64,000 nucleotides of DNA. Origin: Spirochaeta africana DSM 8902 (lineage in GTDB: Bacteria > Spirochaetota > Spirochaetia > DSM-27196 > DSM-8902). The notes beneath the pieces are model-generated. The model had not been told where the DNA came from. It was given only the letters and a program-made list of their open reading frames with translations, and made no database searches. Made by a program: the position numbers and the translations under genes. The stretch is from positions 2,685,501-2,749,500 of the forward strand of contig NC_017098.1 of NCBI RefSeq assembly GCF_000242595.2. The letters are read 5' to 3'. The first letter of the stretch is position 1, and each line of letters starts with the position of its first letter. Below are positions 36,162 through 44,909 of this stretch, one piece after another.

Positions 36162-36534
36162 AGAACTGCGCAAACTGCGCGAAGACAAGCGGCTTGAACT
36201 CAACCGACGCAAGGTTGATAGAAAGACCGTCGAGATAATCGTCGGGATGGGCACCAGCGGGATCGCTGCCGGCGCCAAGGACACCCTGCAGGCATTTATC
36301 GATCAGCTGAATGAACACAGCCTGGAGAATGTGGTAATCCGCCAGACCGGTTCACTGGGTCTGGACTATGCCGAGCCGACCGTCGAGGTAAAGATGGCTG
36401 ATATGCCGGACACGATCTACGGCCAGGTAACACCCGCAGTTGTCACCGATATCATCGAAAAGCATATCCTGAACAAGGAACTGGTGAACAAGCACGTGTA
36501 CGACCGTCCGGCACCGGACATGATTGAGGAGTAA
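36142..36534 (+). CDS. hndB: HndB-like thioredoxin-fold subunit lacking all cysteines
   Basis: A 130-residue protein that aligns by pattern to HndB/HydD ferredoxin-like subunits: an N-terminal LEELRKLREDKR helix, then VEIIVGMGTSGIAAGAKD and VIRQTGSLGLDYAEPTVEV. In usual family members these segments hold cluster cysteines (G-T-C-G-I and T-G-C-x-G-x-C); here they are Ser, Ser and Asp, and the whole protein has no cysteine. It therefore cannot hold a [2Fe-2S] cluster and may be structural. ATG 36142 has AAGGAG upstream. It lies 3 bp before the NuoF-like gene. Confidence 0.82.
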   Translation: MARMSLEELRKLREDKRLELNRRKVDRKTVEIIVGMGTSGIAAGAKDTLQAFIDQLNEHSLENVVIRQTGSLGLDYAEPTVEVKMADMPDTIYGQVTPAVVTDIIEKHILNKELVNKHVYDRPAPDMIEE

Positions 36535-36537
36535 AGA

Positions 36538-38334
36538 ATGGCATACAAGAACTACTGTTTGGTATGCGGCGGAACCGGATGTGAATCCAGTAAGGCCAAC
36601 GATATCTACAAGGACCTGAAACGGGTTGCCGAGGAGCGCGGGGTCGACAAGGATGTACAGATCGTCAAGACCGGCTGTTTCGGCTTCTGCGAAAAGGGCC
36701 CGATCGTAAAGATCCTGCCGGATGAATCCTTCTACGTCGAGGTCAAGCCCAAAGACGCCGAAAAGATTATCGATGAACACATCATCAAGGGGCGCCAGAT
36801 AAAGAGCCTGATGATCAAGGACAAGGAACGCAAGAAGCACCTGGAGACCGAGGAAGACATCGGGTTCTACCAGAAGCAGGTGCGGATCGTCCTGCGCAAC
36901 TGCGGGGTCATCAATCCCGAGGATATCACCGAGTACATCGCCCGCGACGGCTATGCCGCGCTGGAGAAGGTGCTGTTCGAGATGTCCGATGACGATGTAA
37001 TCAACGAGCTCAAGAAATCCGGGCTGCGCGGTCGCGGCGGGGCCGGATTCCCGACCTGGATGAAGTGGAACTTTACCAAACAGGTAAAAACCGATGCCGA
37101 TGAGGTATTCGTGGTGTGTAACGCCGACGAGGGAGACCCCGGTGCCTACATGGACCGCTCGACCCTGGAAGGTGACCCGCACTCGGTTATGGAAGCCATG
37201 GCAATCGCCGGCTACACCTGCGGCGCCAAGACCGGCTATATCTACATTCGGGCCGAGTACCCCCTGGCAATCAACCGCCTGAAGCACGCTATTGCCCAGG
37301 CCCATGAATACGGGCTGCTGGGCAAGAACATCCTGGGCACCGATTTTGATTTTGATATCGAGATCCGGCTCGGCGCCGGTGCCTTCGTCTGTGGTGAGGA
37401 AACCGCTTTGCTGGCCTCGATCGAGGGTGAACGCGGGATGCCGCGACCTCGCCCGCCATTTCCGGCAGTCAAGGGGCTGTGGGGCAAGCCGAGTGTTATC
37501 AACAACGTAGAGACCTTTGCCAACATCCCGGCGATCATCGCCAAGGGCGGCGACTGGTTTGCCCGGATCGGCACCGAAAAATCCCCGGGAACCAAGGTAT
37601 TCGCCCTGACCGGCAAGGTAAACAACTCCGGTCTGGTCGAGGTGCCCATGGGAACCACCTTGCGCGAGATCGTCTATGACATCGGTGGAGGAATCCCGAA
37701 CGGCAAGAAGTTCAAGGCGGTACAGACCGGTGGTCCCTCCGGCGGTGTTATTACCGAGGAGCATCTGGATACCCCGATCGACTTTGACAACCTGACCGCC
37801 CTGGGCTCGATGATGGGTTCCGGCGGGATGATCGTTATGGACGAGGACGACTGTATCGTAGACGTAACCAAGTTCTACCTGGACTTCTCGGTGGAAGAAA
37901 GCTGCGGAAAATGTGCCCCCTGTCGCATCGGCGGCAAGAAGATGTTTGACATCCTGGAAAAGATTACCAAGGGTGCCGGCACTATGGATCACGTCGAACA
38001 GCTGCAGGCAATCGCGGTGTCCATGAAAAAGGCCTCCCTGTGCGGCCTGGGACAGACCGCAGCCAACCCGGTTCTCTCGACCCTGAAGTACTTCGAGAAC
38101 GAGTACCTGGAGCACATCCAGAACAAGCGTTGTCCGTCCGGGGTCTGTAAGGATCTGGTTACCTACACCATCAACGAAGAAAAGTGTATCGGCTGTACCG
38201 TATGTGCCCGCAAATGTCCGGTTAACTGTATCGACGGCGAACGCAAGAAACTGCATGTCATCGATCAGGAACGCTGCATCAAGTGCGGTGCGTGTTACGA
38301 CGCCTGTAAGTTCGACGCTGTCGAAATCGCATAG
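36538..38334 (+). CDS. hndC: NuoF-like flavoprotein subunit of [FeFe]-hydrogenase (HndC/HydB type)
   Basis: A 598-residue subunit that oxidises or reduces NAD(P)(H) through FMN. In order: an N-terminal [2Fe-2S] thioredoxin-like domain (CGGTGCESSK, TGCFGFC); the NuoF core with RGRGGAGFPTWMKW and CNADEGDPGAYMDR for FMN/NAD; an SLBB domain; the [4Fe-4S] site ESCGKCAPCRIGGKKM; and two C-terminal [4Fe-4S] ferredoxin motifs (CIGCTVCARKCPVNC, CIKCGACYDACK). This extended layout is that of the bifurcating HydB/HndC type rather than respiratory NuoF. The ATG is 3 bp after the HndB-like stop with GAGGAG inside that gene. Confidence 0.95.
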   Translation: MAYKNYCLVCGGTGCESSKANDIYKDLKRVAEERGVDKDVQIVKTGCFGFCEKGPIVKILPDESFYVEVKPKDAEKIIDEHIIKGRQIKSLMIKDKERKKHLETEEDIGFYQKQVRIVLRNCGVINPEDITEYIARDGYAALEKVLFEMSDDDVINELKKSGLRGRGGAGFPTWMKWNFTKQVKTDADEVFVVCNADEGDPGAYMDRSTLEGDPHSVMEAMAIAGYTCGAKTGYIYIRAEYPLAINRLKHAIAQAHEYGLLGKNILGTDFDFDIEIRLGAGAFVCGEETALLASIEGERGMPRPRPPFPAVKGLWGKPSVINNVETFANIPAIIAKGGDWFARIGTEKSPGTKVFALTGKVNNSGLVEVPMGTTLREIVYDIGGGIPNGKKFKAVQTGGPSGGVITEEHLDTPIDFDNLTALGSMMGSGGMIVMDEDDCIVDVTKFYLDFSVEESCGKCAPCRIGGKKMFDILEKITKGAGTMDHVEQLQAIAVSMKKASLCGLGQTAANPVLSTLKYFENEYLEHIQNKRCPSGVCKDLVTYTINEEKCIGCTVCARKCPVNCIDGERKKLHVIDQERCIKCGACYDACKFDAVEIA

Positions 38335-38360
38335 TCCGATCGGAGAGAAGGAGAAAGACT

Positions 38361-40109
38361 GTGAGTACAGTAAACATAAAAATGAACGGTCTGCCGATGG
38401 AGGTGCCCGCCGGCACCACCATCCTGGCAGCAGCAAAAAAGGCCGGTATCACCATCCCAGCCCTCTGCGCCCACCCGGACCTGGAGCCATGGGGTGCCTG
38501 CGGACTGTGCGTGGTAAAGGTAGAGGGTTCGCCCAAGCTCCCGCGCGCGTGCGCGACTGCAGTGATCGAGGGACAGAACTACATCACCCATGATCCCGAG
38601 CTGAACCAGGTGCGTCGCACGACCGTAGAGATGATGCTTGCCAATCACCCGAACGAATGTCTTACCTGCGGCCGCAGTGGCAGCTGTGAACTGCAGACCA
38701 TGGCAGCCAACTTCGGTATCCGCGAGGTGCCGTTCGAGCAGGTTGTACCGGATATCCCCAAGGATGAATCGACCCCGTCGATAGTGCTGGATCCGCGCAA
38801 ATGCATCAAATGCGGCCGCTGTGTGCTGGTGTGCCAGCAGCTGCAGGACGTCTGGGCGCTGGAATTCCAGGATCGTGGTGACAACACCCAGATGCTGCCG
38901 GCCGCCGGGGTGCAGCTGAACGACAGCCCCTGTATCAAGTGCGGGCAGTGCTCGGCTCACTGTCCGGTCGGGGCTATCTATGAGCGCGACGACACCAAAT
39001 CACTGCTGAACGCCATCCGGGATCCCGAGATGCATGTGGCTGTCCAGATCGCTCCGGCAGTCCGTGTCGCCCTGGGTGAGGCCTTTGGTCTGGAGCCGGG
39101 CGAGATCACCACCGGCAAGATCTACGCCGCGCTGCGACGTCTTGGGGTAGATGCGGTGTTCGACACCAACTTTGCCGCCGACCTGACCATCATGGAGGAA
39201 GGCACCGAGTTTGTAGAGCGCCTGACCACCGGCGGTGAGCTGCCGCTGATCACCTCCTGCTGCCCCAGCTGGGTAGACTACATGGAGAAGTACTACGACG
39301 ACATGATCCCCAACTTCTCCACCGCCAAGTCGCCAATGATGATGCAGGGTGTGCTTACCAAGACCTACTATGCAGATCAGAAAAAGCTTGGCCGTGAGCG
39401 GATCTTCTCGGCAGCGATCATGCCTTGTACCAGCAAGAAGTACGAGATCACCCGCGATGTGAACATGTTTGCCTCAGGATCCCAGGACGTGGACTGCGTA
39501 CTGACCACCCGCGAACTGGCACGCCTGCTGAAGCAGTCGGGTATCGACTTCCTCAGCCTGCCGGACGAAGAGGCCGACAGCCCGATCGGTGCCTACACCG
39601 GTGCCGGCACCATCTTCGGTGCAACCGGCGGGGTTATGGAGGCTGCGCTGCGCACCGCCTATAACCTGGTTACCGGGGAGGAGCACAAGGGGATTACCTT
39701 TGAAGCGGTTCGCGGAATGGATGGCATCCGCTCGGCCGAGATTGCCATTAACGGCAAGAGCATCCGGGTAGCAATAGCCCACGGCATTGCCAACGTACGC
39801 GACCTGCTGGAGGAAATAAAGCAGGCCAAGGCCGAGGGTAAGGAACCACCCTACCACTTCATCGAGGTTATGGCCTGTCGCGGCGGCTGTATTGCCGGCG
39901 GAGGCCAGCCCTACGGAACCCAGGACGATGTTCGCGAGAAGCGCATCGCCGGTATCTACCAGGATGACGAGAAGCAGACCATGCGCTGCTCGCATCAGAA
40001 CCCGTTTATCCAGGAGGTCTACAAAAACTTTCTGGAGAAGCCCTGCAGCAAGAAGTCTCACGACCTGCTGCATACCCACTACACCAGTCGGCCGCTGTAC
40101 ACCAAATAG
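38361..40109 (+). CDS. hndD: [FeFe]-hydrogenase catalytic subunit (HndD/HydA type)
   Basis: A 582-residue enzyme that makes or oxidises H2. An N-terminal [2Fe-2S] domain (CAHPDLEPWGACGLC), a His-Cys3 [4Fe-4S] site (HPNECLTCGRSGSC) and two [4Fe-4S] motifs (CIKCGRCVLVC, CIKCGQCSAHC) lead to the H-cluster domain with TSCCPSWV, MPCTSKKYE and MACRGGCIAGGGQP. A C-terminal small-subunit-type tail follows. All H-cluster cysteines are present. The start is GTG 38361 with GAAGGAG upstream. Maturation genes hydEFG are not in the window. A terminator follows the stop codon. Confidence 0.97.
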   Translation: MSTVNIKMNGLPMEVPAGTTILAAAKKAGITIPALCAHPDLEPWGACGLCVVKVEGSPKLPRACATAVIEGQNYITHDPELNQVRRTTVEMMLANHPNECLTCGRSGSCELQTMAANFGIREVPFEQVVPDIPKDESTPSIVLDPRKCIKCGRCVLVCQQLQDVWALEFQDRGDNTQMLPAAGVQLNDSPCIKCGQCSAHCPVGAIYERDDTKSLLNAIRDPEMHVAVQIAPAVRVALGEAFGLEPGEITTGKIYAALRRLGVDAVFDTNFAADLTIMEEGTEFVERLTTGGELPLITSCCPSWVDYMEKYYDDMIPNFSTAKSPMMMQGVLTKTYYADQKKLGRERIFSAAIMPCTSKKYEITRDVNMFASGSQDVDCVLTTRELARLLKQSGIDFLSLPDEEADSPIGAYTGAGTIFGATGGVMEAALRTAYNLVTGEEHKGITFEAVRGMDGIRSAEIAINGKSIRVAIAHGIANVRDLLEEIKQAKAEGKEPPYHFIEVMACRGGCIAGGGQPYGTQDDVREKRIAGIYQDDEKQTMRCSHQNPFIQEVYKNFLEKPCSKKSHDLLHTHYTSRPLYTK

Positions 40110-40137
40110 CGGCAGCAGCAGGCTGTTGTGCAACTGG

Positions 40138-40169
40138 GCTGCCCGGGTAAACCGGGCAGCTTTTTTTTT
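40138..40169 (+). terminator. Rho-independent terminator of the hydrogenase operon
   Basis: A 9-bp stem GCTGCCCGG/CCGGGCAGC with loop GTAAA is followed by nine T. The last two T are also part of the stop codon of the convergent lipoprotein gene. Confidence 0.94.
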
Positions 40170-40956
40170 AGCCCTGCCCCTGCAGAATGAAACGCATGGT
40201 ACCGGATCCGTTGCCATACGACAGATGCAGCTCCCGGTCCTGCAGGCGGAATGAATCTGCCCGGTTGACCGCCTGCAGATAGCGATCCGACAGGGAGTCC
40301 TCGGGACACATCGCCCTGGTAGCAGCTACCGGGGTAAGGTACAGACTGGTGCCGACCGTAAAATACCCGGCAGTGAACCTATTACAGTCGGCCTGACCGG
40401 ACAGACGGCCATCTTCGGAAAATTCAAGGGTATATTCTGCGGGGTCATTTAGGACGATTCGCTCCCCCTCCCGGGTGCTCAGTTCTCGCAGCTGCCAGCG
40501 GCTGTGATCCAGCAGTATCGGCTGACCTTCCTGGAGCTGCAGTGTCAGCCCTTCGCTGGCAAAGGCACTGTTGTCGTTCCCGACCACAACCAGGCCATCA
40601 GCTCCCTGCTCTAACTGGACCCGGGTTGGCTGCGAATACTTCCGCGACTCGCTGCCCCACTGCCCGACCAGCTGCACCACCACACGCCCGTCATGCTGCT
40701 CCCAGCTGCCAAATTCCAGCACCGGCGGCTCGCCTGTACGCTGGTAATCATGCGACACCCTGACCTCGCCCTCGGGATACAGCGCCATGGTACGCAACCC
40801 CCCCGTTCCGGCGGCCGAGGCCTTCTGTTTGGCAGTAAAAACCCCTGTCGGGACGAATCGTTTCCCGGGAGTATCGCTGCCGCGCTGCACTGCGCAGCTG
40901 CCGGCGAACAGAAAAACCATGCTCCAGATCATCAGGTAGTTCATTGACAGCTTCAT
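40168..40956 (-). CDS. Lipoprotein with META/HslJ-like domain
   Basis: A 262-residue protein with a lipoprotein signal (lipobox FAGSC, Cys21). The middle part (LRTMALYPEGEVRVSHDYQ, then FGSWEQHDGRVVVQL) resembles the NlpE N-terminal barrel. The C-terminal part (LLDHSRWQLREL, FSEDGRLSGQADCNRFTAGY, ATRAMCPEDSLSDRYLQAV) is a META/HslJ domain, found in envelope-stress and heat-shock-related lipoproteins. ATG 40956 follows AGGAAAGG. Function in the cell envelope is likely but unproven. Confidence 0.82.
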   Translation of the reverse strand: MKLSMNYLMIWSMVFLFAGSCAVQRGSDTPGKRFVPTGVFTAKQKASAAGTGGLRTMALYPEGEVRVSHDYQRTGEPPVLEFGSWEQHDGRVVVQLVGQWGSESRKYSQPTRVQLEQGADGLVVVGNDNSAFASEGLTLQLQEGQPILLDHSRWQLRELSTREGERIVLNDPAEYTLEFSEDGRLSGQADCNRFTAGYFTVGTSLYLTPVAATRAMCPEDSLSDRYLQAVNRADSFRLQDRELHLSYGNGSGTMRFILQGQG

Positions 40957-41105
40957 TCTTTGCCTTTCCTCGTCTTTTTGCTTAGGTTGTATGCAGAGCG
41001 GTTAGTTTCCTTGCGCACCGAAATCAATCGGTGACGCGAAATGCGCCGCTGGCTACATGGTATATACCCCGCTGCGGGGAGTATCGTTACAAAACAGGAG
41101 GAAAA

Positions 41106-42086
41106 ATGCACACATCACGAACACTTGGAAAAACGGAACTGGCTATGCCCCCGGTAGGGGTAGGCTTGTGGGCTGTCGGCGGCGACCAGTGGGGCACCAC
41201 GGACGACAGCGAAGCACTGCGCATGCTGGATGTCGCGGTGGAGCGTGGCGTACAGTTCTACGACACCGCCGATGTCTATGGAGATGGCCACAGCGAACAG
41301 CTGCTCGGCAGATCAATGCAGGGGCGACGCGACCGCTTTATTGTAGCCTCCAAGATCGGTTGGCAGGGCTTCGACGGCGAAAACGGCCGCAGCGCCTATG
41401 ATACGGTCGAAAAGCTGATCGCCGGGGTGGAGCGCAACCTGCAGCGCCTGCAGACCGATTACATCGATATTATGCAAAGCCATATCAATTTTCGCGAGCC
41501 GAATATGGAGGTATTTGTAGAGGGGTTTGAGCGTCTGCAGCAGCAGGGAAAGATCAGAGCCTATGGGGTAAGCACCAGCGACTACAGCTATCTGCAGGAG
41601 TTCAATCACCAGGGCGGCTGTGCTACCTTGCAGATCGACTACAGTATACTGAATCGTACCAGCGAGGCTGACTGCCTGCCCTACGCCCGGGAGAACTCGA
41701 TTGGCGTCATTGTACGTGGCGCCCTGGCAATGGGAATCCTGACCGGCAAGTTTGCGGCCGACAGCAGCTTTCAGGACAACGATTTCCGTCAGGCCTGGAT
41801 TACCGACCCGGATCAGAACCGCATTTTCCAGCAAGACCTGGCTGTAGTCGGACAACTGCGCGATGTGTTGGAGCTCGGCCCCGATGGCCAGACCCTGGCA
41901 CAGCTGGCATTGCGGTTTGTACTGGACCATCCGGCGATATCCATGGTGATACCCGGTGGAAAGAACGCCCGTCAGCTTGAACAGAACCTCTCGGTGCTGG
42001 AGATGCCGCCGCTCTCGGATGCCGAACGTGATGCGATCAATGCTATTGTGCCGCCGAAGGGTGGACGCAAGATCTGGCCTGCATAA
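41106..42086 (+). CDS. Aldo/keto reductase
   Basis: A 326-residue NADPH-dependent oxidoreductase of the aldo/keto reductase superfamily. Asp-Tyr catalytic residues lie in FYDTADVYGDGHSEQLLG, the Lys in FIVASKIG and the His in IDIMQSHIN (with Ser before it); C-terminal LRFVLDHPAISMVIPGGKNARQLEQNL binds the cofactor. The substrate is unknown. ATG 41106 has CAGGAGG upstream. The 149-bp region before it contains two small hairpins (CACCGA/TCGGTG near 41019-41036 and CCCCG/CGGGG near 41067-41079) but no convincing promoter. Confidence 0.92.
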   Translation: MHTSRTLGKTELAMPPVGVGLWAVGGDQWGTTDDSEALRMLDVAVERGVQFYDTADVYGDGHSEQLLGRSMQGRRDRFIVASKIGWQGFDGENGRSAYDTVEKLIAGVERNLQRLQTDYIDIMQSHINFREPNMEVFVEGFERLQQQGKIRAYGVSTSDYSYLQEFNHQGGCATLQIDYSILNRTSEADCLPYARENSIGVIVRGALAMGILTGKFAADSSFQDNDFRQAWITDPDQNRIFQQDLAVVGQLRDVLELGPDGQTLAQLALRFVLDHPAISMVIPGGKNARQLEQNLSVLEMPPLSDAERDAINAIVPPKGGRKIWPA

Positions 42087-42127
42087 CCTGGCCGCGGCCG
42101 CGGGCTCCGCTCAGGCTGGATGCCTTC

Positions 42128-42281
42128 AAGAGTGGTAGCAAAACGACACCCGACATGCGGGTAACTGCGTACTGCCGGCAAAGTTACCGATAGGGTTACC
42201 CTGCAAAATACAGTACGCAGTTTAATTATATTTTAGAAAATCATTTAGCTGGAATTCGGGTGTCGTTTTGCTACCACTCAA
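42128..42281. mobile_element. 154-bp MITE with 24-bp terminal inverted repeats and 9-bp target duplication
   Basis: The terminal repeats at 42130-42153 and 42256-42279 are perfect inverted copies over 24 bp (outer end GAGTGGTAGC, inner end AACGACACCCGA). The element is bordered by direct copies of GATGCCTTC at 42119-42127 and 42282-42290. It codes for nothing. Inside, AACTGCGTACTG (42163-42174) and CAGTACGCAGTT (42211-42222) form a second perfect inverted repeat. The ends match those of the IS at 46082-47374, and the left subterminal sequence also resembles that IS, so it is probably an internally deleted, non-autonomous relative. Confidence 0.9.
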
Positions 42282-42302
42282 GATGCCTTCTGTAAGCCCG
42301 GC

Positions 42303-42331
42303 TTGCCTTAGCGGCTGTCCCGCAGTATCCT
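42303..42331 (+). promoter_or_regulatory. Predicted promoter giving a leaderless (p)ppGpp synthetase mRNA
   Basis: TTGCCT (42303-42308) and TATCCT (42326-42331) are 17 bp apart; six bases then lead to ATG 42338. The -35 box starts 12 bp beyond the target duplication of the MITE. Confidence 0.6.
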
Positions 42332-42337
42332 GTGCCC

Positions 42338-43483
42338 ATGCGCAAGAAGGAGCTGCTGAGCTGTTTTTCGCTTCGCGAAAAGGATTTTACTCGCATCGGT
42401 CTGGACTGGGGACAGCTCCAGGCAATTGAACGCGATTATGAAAAACTACGGCCAACCATGGACTCGGTTGGCCGCTTTGTTATCGACCAGATGATAGGCA
42501 GTCCGGCGATCCATTCCCTGAACTACCGCCTGAAACAACCCGATCATCTGCTTAAGAAAATTGTGCGCAAACGCATCGAGGACCCCGCCAGAATAATCAC
42601 CCCGGAGAATTATCGCCAGCAGATAACCGACCTGATCGGGATTCGCGCCCTGCACCTCTTCAAGGAGGACTGGCAGGGAATACACCGCTATATCTGCGAA
42701 AACTGGGATCTGGCCGAAACCCCTACGGCCTATGTCCGCTATGGTGACTCGACACGGATTCTCGACTACTACCAGAAGAACAACTGCCAGGTGCTGGAGC
42801 ACAAGCATGGCTATCGCTCCGTACATTACCTGCTGCGGCTTCGACCCAAAAACGAGGATATTCTGGTGGAGGTGCAGGTCCGCACCCTGTTCGAAGAGGC
42901 CTGGGGAGAAATAGACCATCAGGTACGCTACCCCCACGAACAGGACAACGACCTGCTGATACGTCTGTCCTCTATCCTGAACCGGCTGGCCGGGGATGCC
43001 GACGAGCTGGCATCCTATATGAGATACTTTCGCATCCGCGACAAGCGCCGTCTGCGCGACCATCAGAAACAGCTGGATGAAAAGAATCAGGTGATCGAAA
43101 AACTCAAGCAGCAGATCGATGAACTCGAGATTGACAAGCGATCCAAACAGGCCATCAGCCGCAACCTGGATGATCTTTCCCAGCCAGAAGCGACCGACGA
43201 GACACCCGATGGGGAGTTTCCGTGGCTCAACTCGTTCCTGGAGAGCAACCTCTTTCAGGGAATTCAGAACAGCCTGCGGGACTACATGAACTCGGACTCG
43301 TTCCAGCCCCTGGATGTGTCGCCCGAAGAACTGCGGATGCTGCAGGAAACCCAGCGGGAATTAATTGGGGCTATCGGTGCCGATCCGGCCAAGCTCTCGG
43401 CACTGCTGCAGCAGAACCCTGCCCCGCGACTGCTACTGGACTCCGTACAGCCCGATACCGACAAAGAACACGACAGCACATAG
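42338..43483 (+). CDS. RelA/SpoT-type (p)ppGpp synthetase, synthetase domain only
   Basis: A 381-residue protein with a RelA/SpoT nucleotide pyrophosphokinase domain (about residues 60-230): DLIGIRALHLF, HGYRSVHYLLRL and EVQVRTLFEEAWGEIDHQVRY. It lacks the HD hydrolase and the TGS/ACT domains of long RSH proteins. A charged coiled coil (about 245-280) and an acidic tail follow. It should transfer pyrophosphate from ATP to GDP/GTP. ATG 42338 has no ribosome site and fits leaderless initiation; a GTG six bases upstream is an alternative start. The MITE lies immediately upstream of its promoter. Confidence 0.85.
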   Translation: MRKKELLSCFSLREKDFTRIGLDWGQLQAIERDYEKLRPTMDSVGRFVIDQMIGSPAIHSLNYRLKQPDHLLKKIVRKRIEDPARIITPENYRQQITDLIGIRALHLFKEDWQGIHRYICENWDLAETPTAYVRYGDSTRILDYYQKNNCQVLEHKHGYRSVHYLLRLRPKNEDILVEVQVRTLFEEAWGEIDHQVRYPHEQDNDLLIRLSSILNRLAGDADELASYMRYFRIRDKRRLRDHQKQLDEKNQVIEKLKQQIDELEIDKRSKQAISRNLDDLSQPEATDETPDGEFPWLNSFLESNLFQGIQNSLRDYMNSDSFQPLDVSPEELRMLQETQRELIGAIGADPAKLSALLQQNPAPRLLLDSVQPDTDKEHDST

Positions 43484-43543
43484 CCCTGGCTGCAGTTTTT
43501 TTAGCAGAAAAAGGCTATACTGGCTGCACAGGAGAAAAAATCA

Positions 43544-44902
43544 ATGAAAAAACGTGTGTGTCTCGGATTCGTATGTGCCGTCCTCTGCATCAGCGGGCTT
43601 GGTGCTCAGCAGCTTGTAGTGCGAGAGGATGGCAGGATTGCCGGCTCCAATGTGCGCCTTGGTCAGGAATCAACGGTATCCTGGCATGCCGTTGAGGTTG
43701 AATACCCGGCAATTCTTTCCGTTCACCTGGTATCGGTGGATTTTACCCCTCGTCTTCTGATCGAGCGCGACGGGGAGGTGCAGGAAGCCGACTACAGTGA
43801 AACCGGCAGTATCGTGCACAGCTTTCCGGTAAGCCCGGATCAGACCCTCCGGATTGGTGTAGCCACCAGTGTTGTTTCGGAATCCGGTCACTATTCTCTG
43901 CGGGTTGAGTCCAGTTCCGCTGCAACCCCGCTGCAAACAGCCACACCAATAACCGGACGCCTTGGCAGCAACCATGCCGGCCAGAGCACACCAGTGCTGT
44001 ACACCTACCAGGGCACCGCCGGCGAGGTTATCCGCATCCGCCAGGAGTCTACTGAGTTCGATACCTACCTGAGGATTTCTGACAACACCGGGCAGATCGC
44101 GTATAACGATGATGCCGATGCAACAACCACCGACTCCGAAATCATCCATTATTTTCGTGAACCCGGCTGGATCTTTATCGAGGCGGATTCCTTCGGGAGC
44201 TTTGGCACCGGCAGATTTACGATTGCGGTGCATAGCCTTGATCTCGATACCGATTACACCCCGGGACGGCGGCTGCAGCCCGGTGACGAGATTATGGGCT
44301 TCCTCGCCCCGAGCGACCTGCAGATTGCCGGCCGCAGGGCTCAGGAATTCAGCATTGAGGTGACTTCCGGCACCGAGATTGACCTGCTGATGCGCTCAAA
44401 TGCATTCGATGCCTATCTGATCGCCGAAGCCCCAAGCGGCCGACGCTACGAGGATGACGACAGCGGCGGCGGGCTGGATGCCCATCTGATTATGTCGGCA
44501 GAGGAATCAGGCATCTGGCGGGTATATGCGGCAGCATGGGGTCTGCAGTCCGGCGGAAACTACACCCTGCGCTACCGGGAAAATCCTCCCATGAGCATAG
44601 TCGCCGAGTTTACCGGGTCACTGCTCCCCAGCGGGAGAGTGTATGAACATCGCACCTTCCAGGAGCACCCTGTCCAGACCGAAGCGGGCAGACGCTACCG
44701 CGTGGAACTGGTTTCGGACGATTTCGACACCTACCTGGTAGTGCTGGATTCCAGCGGACAGCTGGTAGCCCTGAACGATGACTTTGGCGGCAGCACCAAT
44801 TCACGGGTTGAGTTTGAAGGGGACGGCAGTGAATACCTCATCCTGGCAGGTGCGTTCTACGGTGTGCCAGCAGGAATCTACCGGATCGAGGTGCGGCACT
44901 GA
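43544..44902 (+). CDS. Exported protein with three PPC-like beta domains
   Basis: A 452-residue protein with a signal peptide (MKKRVCLGFVCAVLCISGLGAQ). The rest consists of repeated beta domains with the bacterial pre-peptidase C-terminal (PPC) pattern: FDTYLRISDNTGQIAYNDDA, FDAYLIAEAPSGRRYEDDDS and FDTYLVVLDSSGQLVALNDD, with a more divergent N-terminal copy possible. No catalytic domain is visible, so it may bind a surface polymer or another protein. ATG 43544 follows AGGAGA. It converges on dgt with 7 bp between stop codons. Confidence 0.75.
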   Translation: MKKRVCLGFVCAVLCISGLGAQQLVVREDGRIAGSNVRLGQESTVSWHAVEVEYPAILSVHLVSVDFTPRLLIERDGEVQEADYSETGSIVHSFPVSPDQTLRIGVATSVVSESGHYSLRVESSSAATPLQTATPITGRLGSNHAGQSTPVLYTYQGTAGEVIRIRQESTEFDTYLRISDNTGQIAYNDDADATTTDSEIIHYFREPGWIFIEADSFGSFGTGRFTIAVHSLDLDTDYTPGRRLQPGDEIMGFLAPSDLQIAGRRAQEFSIEVTSGTEIDLLMRSNAFDAYLIAEAPSGRRYEDDDSGGGLDAHLIMSAEESGIWRVYAAAWGLQSGGNYTLRYRENPPMSIVAEFTGSLLPSGRVYEHRTFQEHPVQTEAGRRYRVELVSDDFDTYLVVLDSSGQLVALNDDFGGSTNSRVEFEGDGSEYLILAGAFYGVPAGIYRIEVRH

Positions 44903-44909
44903 TGGTATA

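Noticed and set aside
36352-38436. Antisense open frame of 694 codons opposite the NuoF-like gene, and similar ones opposite ilvD (11877-13616) and the GH42 gene (22555-24126)
   Set aside because: Same shadow effect; the sense frames carry full sets of catalytic motifs.
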